64,000 nucleotides of DNA from Alphaproteobacteria bacterium. GTDB lineage: Bacteria; Pseudomonadota; Alphaproteobacteria; Micavibrionales; Micavibrionaceae. The notes under the pieces were generated by a model. The model did no database searches and was not told where the DNA came from. It saw nothing but the letters and a program-made list of their open reading frames with translations. The position numbers were made by a program, and so were the translations under genes. The stretch spans positions 682,001-746,000 of the forward strand of contig JAFLCW010000001.1 in NCBI GenBank assembly GCA_017302165.1. The letters are read 5' to 3'. Positions 11,169-21,067 of the stretch are shown piece after piece; the first letter of the stretch is position 1, and each line of letters opens with the position of its first letter.

Positions 11169-13418
11169 ATGAACCTTTTTCTCAATCATAAACTGACACA
11201 TATCGCGATCCTCATCAGCCTATTATTAGGCTTGGTCTATTTTAGTGGGTCACAACATGAAGGACGAAAAAGGCTACAATACATTACTTTTGATACGTTT
11301 AACCAACTGCATCCCAGAGAGGCAACTGAAGAGATTGTTATCGTTGATCTGGATGAACAATCATTGGCACATATGGGGCAATGGCCTTGGCCGCGCACGA
11401 AAATAGCCGAACTGGTAACACGGCTTAAAGATATGGGCGCTAAAGTGATTGCATTTGATATCGTGTTTGCCGAAACAGACCGTACCTCTCCCGCGCAAAT
11501 TGCCCAACATTTACCTAAAGATTCAATATACCAACAGACGCGAGAAACGTTGTCCACCTTGCCAGATCACGATGAGGTTCTGGCGCGTGCCATTCAATCG
11601 GCTGGAAATGTGGTGACGGGTTTTACGCGTGCCAAAGCTGAAGAAACGCTCAGGCTTCCGCATCAAAAAGAAACTATTACTTTTTTGCTCAAGGATAAGA
11701 GACCATTTTTAGAAGATACGTTTTCTGCCGAGGGTCTGGCAACAAATCTCACACGTTTTTCATCCGTATCAGCAGGCGATGGCAGTTTTATGGCGACGCC
11801 GGATATTGATGGGATTATTCGGAATGTCTCTTTATTGGTGCGATACCCAGCCCAAGGGCCTGAGGCACGGCTATACCCGATGTTGGGGATCGAAGCTCTT
11901 CGCGTTTCTTTAGATAAAAAAGGGCGGTCTATCATCAAAGAAAATCAAAAAAAATCTGCACTTGATAAAAACTATATCATGCAGATGGGGTCTTATACCA
12001 TCCCCATCGAAAGTGACGCTGGGATGTGGGTTTATTACCGCGATATTAAACCGGAAGAATATCTATCTTCCTATCTTTTCTTTGATCTAGAACAGCAAGA
12101 TGAATTAGCACAGCGGGTCAAAGATAAAATCGTTTTTATCGGAACGAGTGCCGAAGGCCTTCGTGATATTCGGTCAACGCCGTTGGATGTTTTTGTGCCG
12201 GGTGTCGAAGTACATGTGAATGTGGTCGAACAAATTCTTCAAGGTAAATACTTGCTCCGGCCGGATTTAATGGCGGGTGTTGAAGCCTTGATTATTCTGG
12301 TGGCGGGTTTGATGATTATTTTTCTGGCGCCTTTTATTCATGTGCTATGGTTGGCCGCGTTGACGGTTCTGATGATGCTAGGGATGTTTGGCGGTGCTTG
12401 GGAAATGTATGTATCCAAAGGTCTTTTGCTTGATCCTGTTTATCCATCTTTGGCGTTATCTTTTCTTTTTCTGGTTTCATCATTGATGAGTTATTTAAGG
12501 TCGGAATCAGAACGGCGTCAGGTACGCCAAGCCTTTGGTCTTTATATTTCACCCACATTTATGGAAGAACTGACCAAAAGGCCGGATAAACTCAAACTTG
12601 GCGGTGAGGTGCGGGAACTCACGATCATGTTCACGGATATCCGGGGGTTTACGGGGATATCCGAACATCTCTCGCCGGAAGAACTCATTCAGCTGATGAA
12701 TGATTTTTTGACGCCTATGTCAGATCTCGTCATGAAGCACCGGGGTACGATTGATAAATATATGGGAGATGCGATGATGGCGTTTTGGAATGCACCATTG
12801 GATGACCCCGATCATGCGCGGCATGCGTGTCTAACGGCTTTGAAAATGAACGAAGCATTGACGCCGATTAACGACCAAATTCAAAAAAAATCAGCGGAGC
12901 AGGGGCGTTCTACCAAGCTTTTACGTGCCGGGATTGGTATTAATACGGGTCTGTGTAGTGTGGGGAACATGGGCTCCCGGCAACGTTTTGCCTATTCCGC
13001 ATTGGGCGATGCCGTCAATATGGCCTCACGCCTTGAAAGCCAAACCAAGACATACGGTGTCAATATTTTGATGGGTGAGGACACTCAAAAGCAGGTCCGT
13101 GATTTGGCCTATCTGGAAATGGATATTATCCGGGTCAAGGGCAAAGAAAATCCGGTGCATCTTTATGCCTTGTTGGGGGATGAGGATACGGCGAAAACAG
13201 AGTCATTTTTAAGATGGTCACAACTACATCATGCGTTTTTGGCCGCGTACCGGGCGCGGGATTTTGATTGCGCCGCTCAGGATATCACGCACGCGATATC
13301 TGCTTCGCAAGGCCAGATGCCGGAATATTACCAGATGATGTCGGCGCGGATTTCGGCTTTCCTTCAAAACCCACCTGAAGATTCGTGGGATGGGGTGTAT
13401 CACGCGCTCTCAAAATAA
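11169..13418 (+). CDS. CHASE2-domain adenylate/guanylate cyclase
   Basis: A class III nucleotide cyclase with an extracytoplasmic sensor, 749 residues. It has an N-terminal membrane helix (about 10-25), a CHASE2 domain (about 40-335, including IVIVDLDEQSLAHMGQWPWP), three membrane helices (about 345-440) and a catalytic domain (about 475-650). Metal-binding Asp residues lie in MFTDIRGFTG and KYMGDAMMAFW, and ALGDAVNMASRLE is the third signature. The Lys before YMGD favours ATP over GTP as substrate, which is family knowledge and not proof. It is the last gene of the secretion operon, and its stop lies 2 bases from the end of the convergent adhesin gene. The ligand of CHASE2 is unknown. A direct role in controlling the exported adhesin is inference from position. 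Confidence 0.9.
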   Translation: MNLFLNHKLTHIAILISLLLGLVYFSGSQHEGRKRLQYITFDTFNQLHPREATEEIVIVDLDEQSLAHMGQWPWPRTKIAELVTRLKDMGAKVIAFDIVFAETDRTSPAQIAQHLPKDSIYQQTRETLSTLPDHDEVLARAIQSAGNVVTGFTRAKAEETLRLPHQKETITFLLKDKRPFLEDTFSAEGLATNLTRFSSVSAGDGSFMATPDIDGIIRNVSLLVRYPAQGPEARLYPMLGIEALRVSLDKKGRSIIKENQKKSALDKNYIMQMGSYTIPIESDAGMWVYYRDIKPEEYLSSYLFFDLEQQDELAQRVKDKIVFIGTSAEGLRDIRSTPLDVFVPGVEVHVNVVEQILQGKYLLRPDLMAGVEALIILVAGLMIIFLAPFIHVLWLAALTVLMMLGMFGGAWEMYVSKGLLLDPVYPSLALSFLFLVSSLMSYLRSESERRQVRQAFGLYISPTFMEELTKRPDKLKLGGEVRELTIMFTDIRGFTGISEHLSPEELIQLMNDFLTPMSDLVMKHRGTIDKYMGDAMMAFWNAPLDDPDHARHACLTALKMNEALTPINDQIQKKSAEQGRSTKLLRAGIGINTGLCSVGNMGSRQRFAYSALGDAVNMASRLESQTKTYGVNILMGEDTQKQVRDLAYLEMDIIRVKGKENPVHLYALLGDEDTAKTESFLRWSQLHHAFLAAYRARDFDCAAQDITHAISASQGQMPEYYQMMSARISAFLQNPPEDSWDGVYHALSK

Positions 13419-13420
13419 AA

Positions 13421-16400
13421 TTATACAACGTTGACGTTGATATCGCTTTCGATATAGAGCGTGTTATTGCCCATCGTAAATTTTTGATAGGTGTATCCAT
13501 CATAGTTAACAATGTCATGGGAAATAATTTCTCCCGTCCGTTCATTCAAGGCACTGATAATGGCGCCTGTGGTGGCTCCGGTAGCTGAGCTGGCCTCTAA
13601 ATTTAGATTTTCTGTACTTCCCGATATGTTTTTGATGACCAGAGATCTATTTTCGTTGCCGGCATCGCTATCATATACGAACAAATCACTGGTCTGAAGC
13701 ATGTTAAAAATATTCTCAATCGAGAGCGTTAGCATGCTTCCACTATTCAGAATAATTTTTTCAATCTGTGAAATATGTTCGAAATTCAACGTGCTGAAAT
13801 CAAGACTGGCACCTGCGTTCAGGAGAAGGGAGTCCCCATCCCCCAACCCGCCGTCAATACTTCTGAACGCGGTGTTGTTGATCAGGAAAGTGTCATCCCC
13901 GGCGCCGCCTGATGCGCTAAAGCCGCCAGCAGGCAAGCTATTAAACGTATCATCTCCATCCGTGCCGACATAACTGCTCGTGGCTTGGGATGAATTCCGG
14001 CCATTGACAATGATAACCTGGCCGTCTGGGTTGCCGCCATTGCCTATCTCGGCCTCAGGCAGACCAACCCCCATATCATCATATCCATCCCCGTTGACAT
14101 CCCCCAGATTGGATATCTCAACATCGCCGGATATGCCTTGATAGGTCATTTTATAAGCAAGGTTGCTATTTTGAAGGTCAGAAAGCGTATAGCTGGGCGT
14201 GCTCCCACTGCGGCCATAAACAACGTAAATATCGGCATTTGACCCATTTTTTAGGGCAACGGAAAAATCATCAAACCCATCGCCGTTCCAATCCCCGACA
14301 CCGCCGCCGCCCAGAATTTCTTGAGAGATCGTGAGAACGGTTTCTTGGGTGGCAGTTGACCCGTTATGGGTAAAAAGCTTGAGCGTGTAATCGCCAGATA
14401 TATTCGGCGTATCTCCTGCCGCGATAAAATCACTTCGGCCATCCCCATTAAAATCACCGATATTTTTGATATTTTTGCCAAATAATTCGCCGTTATAGTC
14501 GCCAGCGAATTGAAATAAGAATGAGCTAGGATTTTGACCGGAAAATACTTCAACGCGACCTCGGTCGGTACCACCTGTATCAGAACCGGGGGAACCGATG
14601 GCAAAATCCTGATATCCGTCACCGTTGAAATCTCCGATTCCGGTGACGCTTGATCCAAATGCATCGCCAGGATTTGTTCCGTTTAAGCGCAAACCACTTG
14701 AGCCGAGTGTATTCACATTCAAAGGTGTTCCATAAGCGGCGCCGCCATAAATCAGATAGGCTTGCCCTTGGGTTGTTCCGGGAGCACCGATCAAAACATC
14801 CGCTCTGCCGTCATGATTGATATCCCCCAGAGCCGTGACCGAATATCCAGCTTGACCCGATGTGGGAATATTCGTGAGGGAGATAAAGCTAGAATTTGAG
14901 TTGCCGCTGACGATCATCGCGCTACCAGTTCCCGCCACAAAAGGTTGGCCAATTAAATAATCATTTAACCCATCCCCATCAAAATCACCAATTCCTGTGA
15001 CGGTTGAATTTTGAAATGCAGTAGCTCCACCAAGATTAGAGATGACACCCATATCTCCGGCAGTTACATCTATGTCTGTTAAACTGTCGGCAATATTCCA
15101 ATCAATGACAGAGGTGATCAGGCCTGAAGCGATCCCGGAACTTGAGCCATAGACGGCGTAGCTGTGATTTTGTCCTCCCGCGTTGGTGTTGTTTGAAAAA
15201 ATGAAATCGGCATATCCATCCCGGTTGACATCTCCCAAGCTAGAGAGGGAATAGCCGATCCGGTTTCCGATATTGTCACTGAGCCGTGTCACGCCTTGCG
15301 CGGACGTAGCTGAGTTTAAATCAAGCGAAAAGACGCCCGTATTATTATTTTGTGTGCCGGAAGAGTTTTTATTCTGTTCGATCACATCTGGGTTGACCAG
15401 AGTTTGAAGAAAATTCCGAACTTCTGGGGTAAATTCAATTTTTGTGCCCGAAGTGCTGATATTATTCGTGCCCTTATCTGCCTCGCTCAAGGTTTGTAGA
15501 ACGGTTTTTGTATTGGCGTCGGCGATGATATCGCCCAGCAGATTATCTTCCAGACCTGTTTCCATCATCAGTGTGTCATCTATGAATACATTGTCAGGAT
15601 TTTCTTCTGTTGGTATTTCCATCTCAAGACCGTCGTCCATGAGCACATTGTCAGGTGCTTCATCTGTCGGTATTTTAATGTTTTCTGAATCCGCCGGAGA
15701 TTCATTTGTGGTGGATGCCGGTTGAACGGTGAAATCCTGTTTTTGGGCACTGCTTTCAAGGGTGCTGAACAGGGTGGGAATGACATCACTGACGGCACCG
15801 AACGTATCACGAATATCATCGGCTTTCATGACCCCGATATTTTCAATAGCTTCACTCTGGCCAGATAGTTTCACTGTTTCATATTGCTGGGTCAGGACAA
15901 CTTCGCTGATGTCGTTTTTAATGACAATCGCCCCTTCGAGAACCGATACCGCGCTTTTCCCGTCCGGGTTAATATCCCCGGCAATGATGGTGCCGCGAAT
16001 ACCGATTGATCCCACAGGCGTTTCAATTTTCACATCATCTGGATCATCCCGTCCAATAAGGCCGGATGTAAACACGAAAACCCCGCGAAGCACGGAAATA
16101 TCCTGTGCCCCACCTTCGGTTGCCGGATCAAACTGATAGGTGTCGAGGGCGGCTCGGGCGTTTTCTGAAACAGCTAAAGACGTGTTATCTAAAAAGACGA
16201 TATTCACGGCACCCGTTTGCGACGTTTCGACGACATCGCCTTCGTACACCGGTGTCCCGAGGGTCATCGGTTCGCGCGTGCCATCGGCGCGTGTGACAAA
16301 GGCCTCGCCCTTTATTTCTTGAACAGCGCCAATCGGGCTTTCGTCCGTGGCGGTTTGTGTTTGGGCATATTCGGGCGCAGATTGTACAAACGAATTCACC

Positions 16401-16657
16401 AATCCCGGCGTCAGGACGGAACCATCGGGCGCGTGAATGACGGGGGTGGGTTCTGCGATAAAATAACCCTCGACTACGACGCGTTCGCCTGCGGGGTTCG
16501 TCAAAACCAAATCTTGTCCATCTCGTGTGATGAGGGCATCCGACGTGAAGCCCGCAGAACCGACCTCAATCCGCGTTTGGTCGTGTGCTGAAAATATCTG
16601 GTCTGATGTTGGATCCGAAGACGTGACGGACAAGCCAGTATCTGTATCGCGTGCCAT
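13421..16657 (-). CDS. Large FecR/FG-GAP/RTX-like surface protein, probable type I secretion substrate
   Basis: A 1078-residue acidic protein without an N-terminal signal peptide. An N-terminal region (1-105) precedes a FecR-like beta domain (about 110-235, ending in ETPVGSIGIRGTIIAGDINP). An acidic linker (about 320-370) carries two copies of a DE-x-PDNV-DD unit. Seven FG-GAP/integrin-alpha calcium repeats follow (about 470-860, for example IGDFDGDGLNDYLIG and LGDVNGDGYDDMGVG), enough for a seven-bladed propeller. Two weak RTX-type motifs (GTDGDDTF, GGAGDDTF) lie near 895-920. The C-terminal 150 residues are Asp/Asn/Ser/Thr-rich and end in hydrophobic residues, as in uncleaved type I secretion signals. 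Its 3' end faces the secretion operon. Confidence 0.85.
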   Translation of the reverse strand: MARDTDTGLSVTSSDPTSDQIFSAHDQTRIEVGSAGFTSDALITRDGQDLVLTNPAGERVVVEGYFIAEPTPVIHAPDGSVLTPGLVNSFVQSAPEYAQTQTATDESPIGAVQEIKGEAFVTRADGTREPMTLGTPVYEGDVVETSQTGAVNIVFLDNTSLAVSENARAALDTYQFDPATEGGAQDISVLRGVFVFTSGLIGRDDPDDVKIETPVGSIGIRGTIIAGDINPDGKSAVSVLEGAIVIKNDISEVVLTQQYETVKLSGQSEAIENIGVMKADDIRDTFGAVSDVIPTLFSTLESSAQKQDFTVQPASTTNESPADSENIKIPTDEAPDNVLMDDGLEMEIPTEENPDNVFIDDTLMMETGLEDNLLGDIIADANTKTVLQTLSEADKGTNNISTSGTKIEFTPEVRNFLQTLVNPDVIEQNKNSSGTQNNNTGVFSLDLNSATSAQGVTRLSDNIGNRIGYSLSSLGDVNRDGYADFIFSNNTNAGGQNHSYAVYGSSSGIASGLITSVIDWNIADSLTDIDVTAGDMGVISNLGGATAFQNSTVTGIGDFDGDGLNDYLIGQPFVAGTGSAMIVSGNSNSSFISLTNIPTSGQAGYSVTALGDINHDGRADVLIGAPGTTQGQAYLIYGGAAYGTPLNVNTLGSSGLRLNGTNPGDAFGSSVTGIGDFNGDGYQDFAIGSPGSDTGGTDRGRVEVFSGQNPSSFLFQFAGDYNGELFGKNIKNIGDFNGDGRSDFIAAGDTPNISGDYTLKLFTHNGSTATQETVLTISQEILGGGGVGDWNGDGFDDFSVALKNGSNADIYVVYGRSGSTPSYTLSDLQNSNLAYKMTYQGISGDVEISNLGDVNGDGYDDMGVGLPEAEIGNGGNPDGQVIIVNGRNSSQATSSYVGTDGDDTFNSLPAGGFSASGGAGDDTFLINNTAFRSIDGGLGDGDSLLLNAGASLDFSTLNFEHISQIEKIILNSGSMLTLSIENIFNMLQTSDLFVYDSDAGNENRSLVIKNISGSTENLNLEASSATGATTGAIISALNERTGEIISHDIVNYDGYTYQKFTMGNNTLYIESDINVNVV

Positions 16658-16662
16658 ATGAG

Positions 16663-16693
16663 GTTCCCCTTTAATCCCCTTGTTCCCCTTTAA
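16663..16693 (-). repeat. Direct repeat over the adhesin ribosome-binding site
   Basis: On the minus strand the 12-base word TTAAAGGGGAAC occurs twice, at plus-strand 16682-16693 and 16663-16674, spaced by 19 bases. The copy nearer the ATG supplies the Shine-Dalgarno sequence of the adhesin. The second copy offers a competing ribosome site or a protein or RNA target. Confidence 0.6.
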
Positions 16694-16695
16694 CG

Positions 16696-16755
16696 TTGGG
16701 CTAAGCCATTCATTTTTATAATTTTTTCAGTTTTGAGATGAAAAAATGAGCCCAA
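16696..16755. repeat. Imperfect inverted repeat in the adhesin leader
   Basis: TTGGGCT (16696-16702) plus CATTTTT (16711-16717) are complementary to AAAAATG (16742-16748) plus AGCCCAA (16749-16755), with an 8-base bulge on one side. It lies 40-100 bases upstream of the adhesin start, so it would fold in the 5' untranslated RNA if transcription begins further upstream. The function is unknown. Confidence 0.45.
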
Positions 16756-16802
16756 GCCTAACTTTATCATGTTACAGGGGATTGTTTAAAAAGGATTAAA
16801 TT

Positions 16803-16822
16803 TTACATAAATATTTATGTAA
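16803..16822. promoter_or_regulatory. Perfect 20-bp palindrome upstream of the adhesin gene
   Basis: TTACATAAATATTTATGTAA reads the same on both strands without a mismatch. It lies about 145 bases upstream of the adhesin start and 44 bases past the end of the EAL gene. Its form suits a dimeric transcription factor. It does not match the CRP (TGTGA) or FNR (TTGAT) half-site. As a terminator for the EAL gene it would be weak because the stem is almost all A-T. Confidence 0.5.
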
Positions 16823-16865
16823 TGCAGAGACTTTGAGCACAGGAGGCAAAGTCACAAGGTCAGGA

Positions 16866-18083
16866 CTAAAAGGCAGGCGCCACCCAGTTCATGACCAGTT
16901 TCCCGATATCTGATTCGGGCATAGGTTTGGCAAAATAATATCCTTGAGCACTGGCACACCCCATCTCCCGGAGCATGGCCGCTTCTTCGGCATCTTCGAC
17001 GCCTTCGGCAATGGTGTGCATATTCATGTTATGGCCCAGCGCGATAATCGATTTTACCAGTTCCTTGGCGGTTTTATCTTTCTTCATATTACGGACAAAG
17101 GATTGATCTACTTTCAAAGTGTCGATTGGGTAATAGTGCAAATAAGACAGCGAAGAATAGCCTGTACCGAAATCGTCAATCGATATTCCCAAACCTGCCT
17201 TGCGGCACAGGGATAGCGTGTCTTTGGCGTTGTCCGGCTGGGTCATCAAAAGACGTTCAGTAATCTCAAGGTGAACTTGCGTCGCCGGGACATCTGTCTC
17301 GCTGAGGATGGTGTAGAGATGATCCAAAAAACTCTCTTCGGCAAAATCACTACTGGAAAAATTGACGCTCATGAACATTTTTCCATCTTTACCGGAATGT
17401 GATTCAATTCGTTTAAGGGCTTTGCAAGACTCGCGTAGCGCCCACCGGCTGGCTTCGATAATTAATCCACTATCTTCGGCGACCGGAATAAAGACGCCGG
17501 GGGAAATAAATCCTTTTTCCGGATGGATCCAGCGCATCAAGGCTTCAAAGCCTTCAATACGACCCGTTGATAAATCAATGATCGGTTGATAATTCAGCGA
17601 GAGTTCGCCTTTTTCCATCGCGGTTTTAAATTCATTGGCCATCTTGATGGTTTCGATGGCATTGGTCTGCTCTACAAATCCGCGCTCCAGATCTTCTGGG
17701 GTGGGGAATGTACCGGGGTCTTTGAAAATGGCGGCGCGGGTCAGCATGTCCCGGTAACGCGTTAAGATAATCTGGGAGATCATTTGAATGACGGGATCAG
17801 CACTTTTGAGGCGGCGATTAAAATCACCCCGGCTAATCTCGATTAATTTACAATCCTGCACAGCCTTGACGGTCGCTGTACGCGGTTCATCATCAACCAA
17901 AGACATTTCACCGATGATGGTGCCGGGGCCGCGTGTGCCCACGCGTTGTACCAGACCGTTTGTTTTTTCAATCAGGATTTCAACTTGTCCATCATCTATG
18001 ACATAGGCGCACTCGCCTATGTCACCTTGGCGCATGATGACTTCGCCCGCGCGAAAGATTTTTTGTGAATTGATGGTTTCCAT
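16866..18083 (-). CDS. Cyclic-nucleotide-binding EAL-domain phosphodiesterase
   Basis: Predicted c-di-GMP phosphodiesterase under cyclic-nucleotide control. Residues 1-115 form a cNMP-binding domain; its phosphate cassette IIGEMSLVDDEPRTATV keeps the Glu, Arg and Thr that hold the ligand. A short linker leads to an EAL domain (about 145-400) with EGFEALMRW, the metal-binding SIDDFGTGYSSLSYL and LKVDQSFV, so it looks catalytically intact. I chose ATG 18083; a TTG at 18122 would add 13 residues with no better ribosome site. There is no membrane segment, so it is cytoplasmic. It lies upstream of the adhesin on the same strand and near a cyclase gene, which suggests a cAMP to c-di-GMP link. Confidence 0.9.
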   Translation of the reverse strand: METINSQKIFRAGEVIMRQGDIGECAYVIDDGQVEILIEKTNGLVQRVGTRGPGTIIGEMSLVDDEPRTATVKAVQDCKLIEISRGDFNRRLKSADPVIQMISQIILTRYRDMLTRAAIFKDPGTFPTPEDLERGFVEQTNAIETIKMANEFKTAMEKGELSLNYQPIIDLSTGRIEGFEALMRWIHPEKGFISPGVFIPVAEDSGLIIEASRWALRESCKALKRIESHSGKDGKMFMSVNFSSSDFAEESFLDHLYTILSETDVPATQVHLEITERLLMTQPDNAKDTLSLCRKAGLGISIDDFGTGYSSLSYLHYYPIDTLKVDQSFVRNMKKDKTAKELVKSIIALGHNMNMHTIAEGVEDAEEAAMLREMGCASAQGYYFAKPMPESDIGKLVMNWVAPAF

Positions 18084-18175
18084 GTCAGGCAGGCCTAATG
18101 TGAAAAATAATGCTGAACCCAAATCATACCATGCCTGAAAAGGGTTAGGTATTTCTTAATATCGAAATATGTCAT

Positions 18176-18664
18176 ATGAACATCTTTAACTTGGTTTTAA
18201 GGGCTTTCATCGGCATAATAAATGGCGTTTATGTTTTTCAGATTCACTCGTTTGTTTTCATTCTTATGACCCTTCTCTCCCTGCTCAGTTTATATATTTG
18301 CTTTCGTCTCAAGCAATTTGTCTGTGACTTTATGCTCCAGACGGACTGGATGGCGCTCACCAAGGGAAAGCCGGGGGCGGAAGGATATCGCGCCTTGCTG
18401 TCGCATACGGTCATTCATGCGCTGGGGACATTTCTGATTGTGATGGTTTTTGCACCGTCTTTATGGTGGCTGGCCGTGGTGGACTTTGTGGTTCATTCTC
18501 TGATTGACCGTCTTAAAGGCCGCGTGACCCTCATGAAAAATTGGAAAACCACAGATACGGCGTTCTGGTGGGCTTTCGGATTGGATCAAGAAGCCCATAA
18601 CCTGACACATATGATTTATATTATCCTGATCTTGGCGGCGCAGGGCGGGATGATTATGGGGTGA
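18176..18664 (+). CDS. DUF3307 membrane protein
   Basis: A 162-residue integral membrane protein with about four hydrophobic helices. The family signature is the His/Asp-rich pattern CDFMLQTDWMALTKGKPG, LLSHTVIHALGTF, VVDFVVHSLIDRLKG and LDQEAHNLTHM, which matches DUF3307. The many His and Asp residues at helix ends suggest metal or proton handling, but the function is unknown. The true start is unclear because no good ribosome site precedes 18176; a Met at 18266 is an alternative. Confidence 0.75.
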   Translation: MNIFNLVLRAFIGIINGVYVFQIHSFVFILMTLLSLLSLYICFRLKQFVCDFMLQTDWMALTKGKPGAEGYRALLSHTVIHALGTFLIVMVFAPSLWWLAVVDFVVHSLIDRLKGRVTLMKNWKTTDTAFWWAFGLDQEAHNLTHMIYIILILAAQGGMIMG

Positions 18665-18682
18665 TTTTTGGCGGAGTTTGGC

Positions 18683-18712
18683 TTGACAAGGGGGGGAGCT
18701 TAAGGCTAGTGT
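18683..18712 (+). promoter_or_regulatory. Candidate sigma-70 promoter of rpmJ
   Basis: TTGACA at 18683-18688 is a perfect -35 box, followed after 18 bases by TAGTGT at 18707-18712. It lies 39 bases upstream of the L36 start. The weaker -10 makes this a candidate only. Confidence 0.45.
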
Positions 18713-18750
18713 CCCCCATCTTTAAAAAATAAAGCATATAAGGCCGTGCC

Positions 18751-20039
<1,289 letters not shown>

Positions 20040-20160
20040 GTTGGTTTTGTCGCAGGGTTTTTGGCCACTTGCGCATTGCCACATAATCTTTTTTCACGTT
20101 ATACTATGCAGATGATTGATTTTTAAGCCGCGCCCGGCGGCTTGATGGGGAAAATAAACA

Positions 20161-21042
20161 GTGAAAATGGCCTCACGATCCAGAGCCTTCAGCCGCCTAT
20201 CCTCGTATAATTTTATGGGGGGGATGACAGGTTCTCTGATTTTTTTGGCAATGTCCCTTGTTCTTTTGTTTGTATCGATGGTTCGGCCTGATTCTCTGGG
20301 TGGGCTACGGAGTTCAGCCATTGATAAAATCACCCCACTTTATTCGGCCTTAAGCGCCCCGTTTTATGAACTGGCGGATATTTTAGGCAATGTTACGGGC
20401 ATGGCCGCGCTTCAGGCTGAAAATGCTCAGTTAAAATCTGAAAATATCCGTCTTCGGGAATGGTATCAGACGGCCTTGATGCTTCAGGCAGAAAACGCCT
20501 CGCTTCAGGAATTGCTAAATTTAAAAATTGAAACCCCTCAGGGATTTGTCTCCACGCGTGTGATTGCTGACTCGGGTAATGCTTTTGCCCAGTCGGCAGT
20601 GGTCGTGGCCGGGGCAAATGACGGGGTGGAAAAAGGCGAAGCGGTTCTCTCCGGGGAAGGGATGATTGGCCGGATCATTGAAACAGGCGCGGTTTCGGCG
20701 CGGGTTCTTTTGCTCACCGATTTTAACTCTCGTGTGCCAGTCGTGGTCGAAGGGACGCGTCAGCGGGCTATCTTGGCGGGCACGAACGGTGCCATGCTCG
20801 CGATCACACATCTGCCCCCAGACAGTAACCTTCAGGACGGACAAAAAATGGTGACATCCGGGCAAGGGGGTCTTTTCCCGCCGGGATTGCCAGTGGGCCG
20901 CGTTGTGACCACGGAAAACGGGATGAAATACGTCAAGCCTTTTGCGGATATGGGCAATGTGACCTATGTCCGGATTTTAGATCTGCCGCAAGATCCTAAC
21001 CTCATTCGTGGTTCCGATGAGATTGAGGCGATTATTCCTTAA
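20161..21042 (+). CDS. mreC: Rod shape-determining protein MreC
   Basis: Bitopic inner-membrane protein that couples MreB to the wall synthases, 293 residues. One membrane helix lies at about residues 25-43, then a coiled-coil (about 75-115, including AALQAENAQLKSENIRLREW), then two beta domains with the family pattern VVAGANDGVEKGEAVLSGEGMIG written here across about 140-165. The start is GTG at 20161; an ATG 6 bases downstream is possible. The 121 bases after mreB include a short hairpin (AAGCCG / CGGCTT at 20125-20143) without a T-run, so read-through from mreB is likely. Confidence 0.95.
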   Translation: MKMASRSRAFSRLSSYNFMGGMTGSLIFLAMSLVLLFVSMVRPDSLGGLRSSAIDKITPLYSALSAPFYELADILGNVTGMAALQAENAQLKSENIRLREWYQTALMLQAENASLQELLNLKIETPQGFVSTRVIADSGNAFAQSAVVVAGANDGVEKGEAVLSGEGMIGRIIETGAVSARVLLLTDFNSRVPVVVEGTRQRAILAGTNGAMLAITHLPPDSNLQDGQKMVTSGQGGLFPPGLPVGRVVTTENGMKYVKPFADMGNVTYVRILDLPQDPNLIRGSDEIEAIIP

Positions 21043-21067
21043 ATGACACGTCACCTAGGCATGAACA

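Noticed and set aside
11169..18083. LapD/LapG retention system
   Set aside because: No LapG cysteine protease or LapD-like HAMP-GGDEF-EAL membrane protein is encoded in the window, so a Pseudomonas-type switch cannot be claimed.
18084..18122. TTG start of the cNMP-EAL protein
   Set aside because: It adds 13 residues without domain content and has no better ribosome site than ATG 18083.
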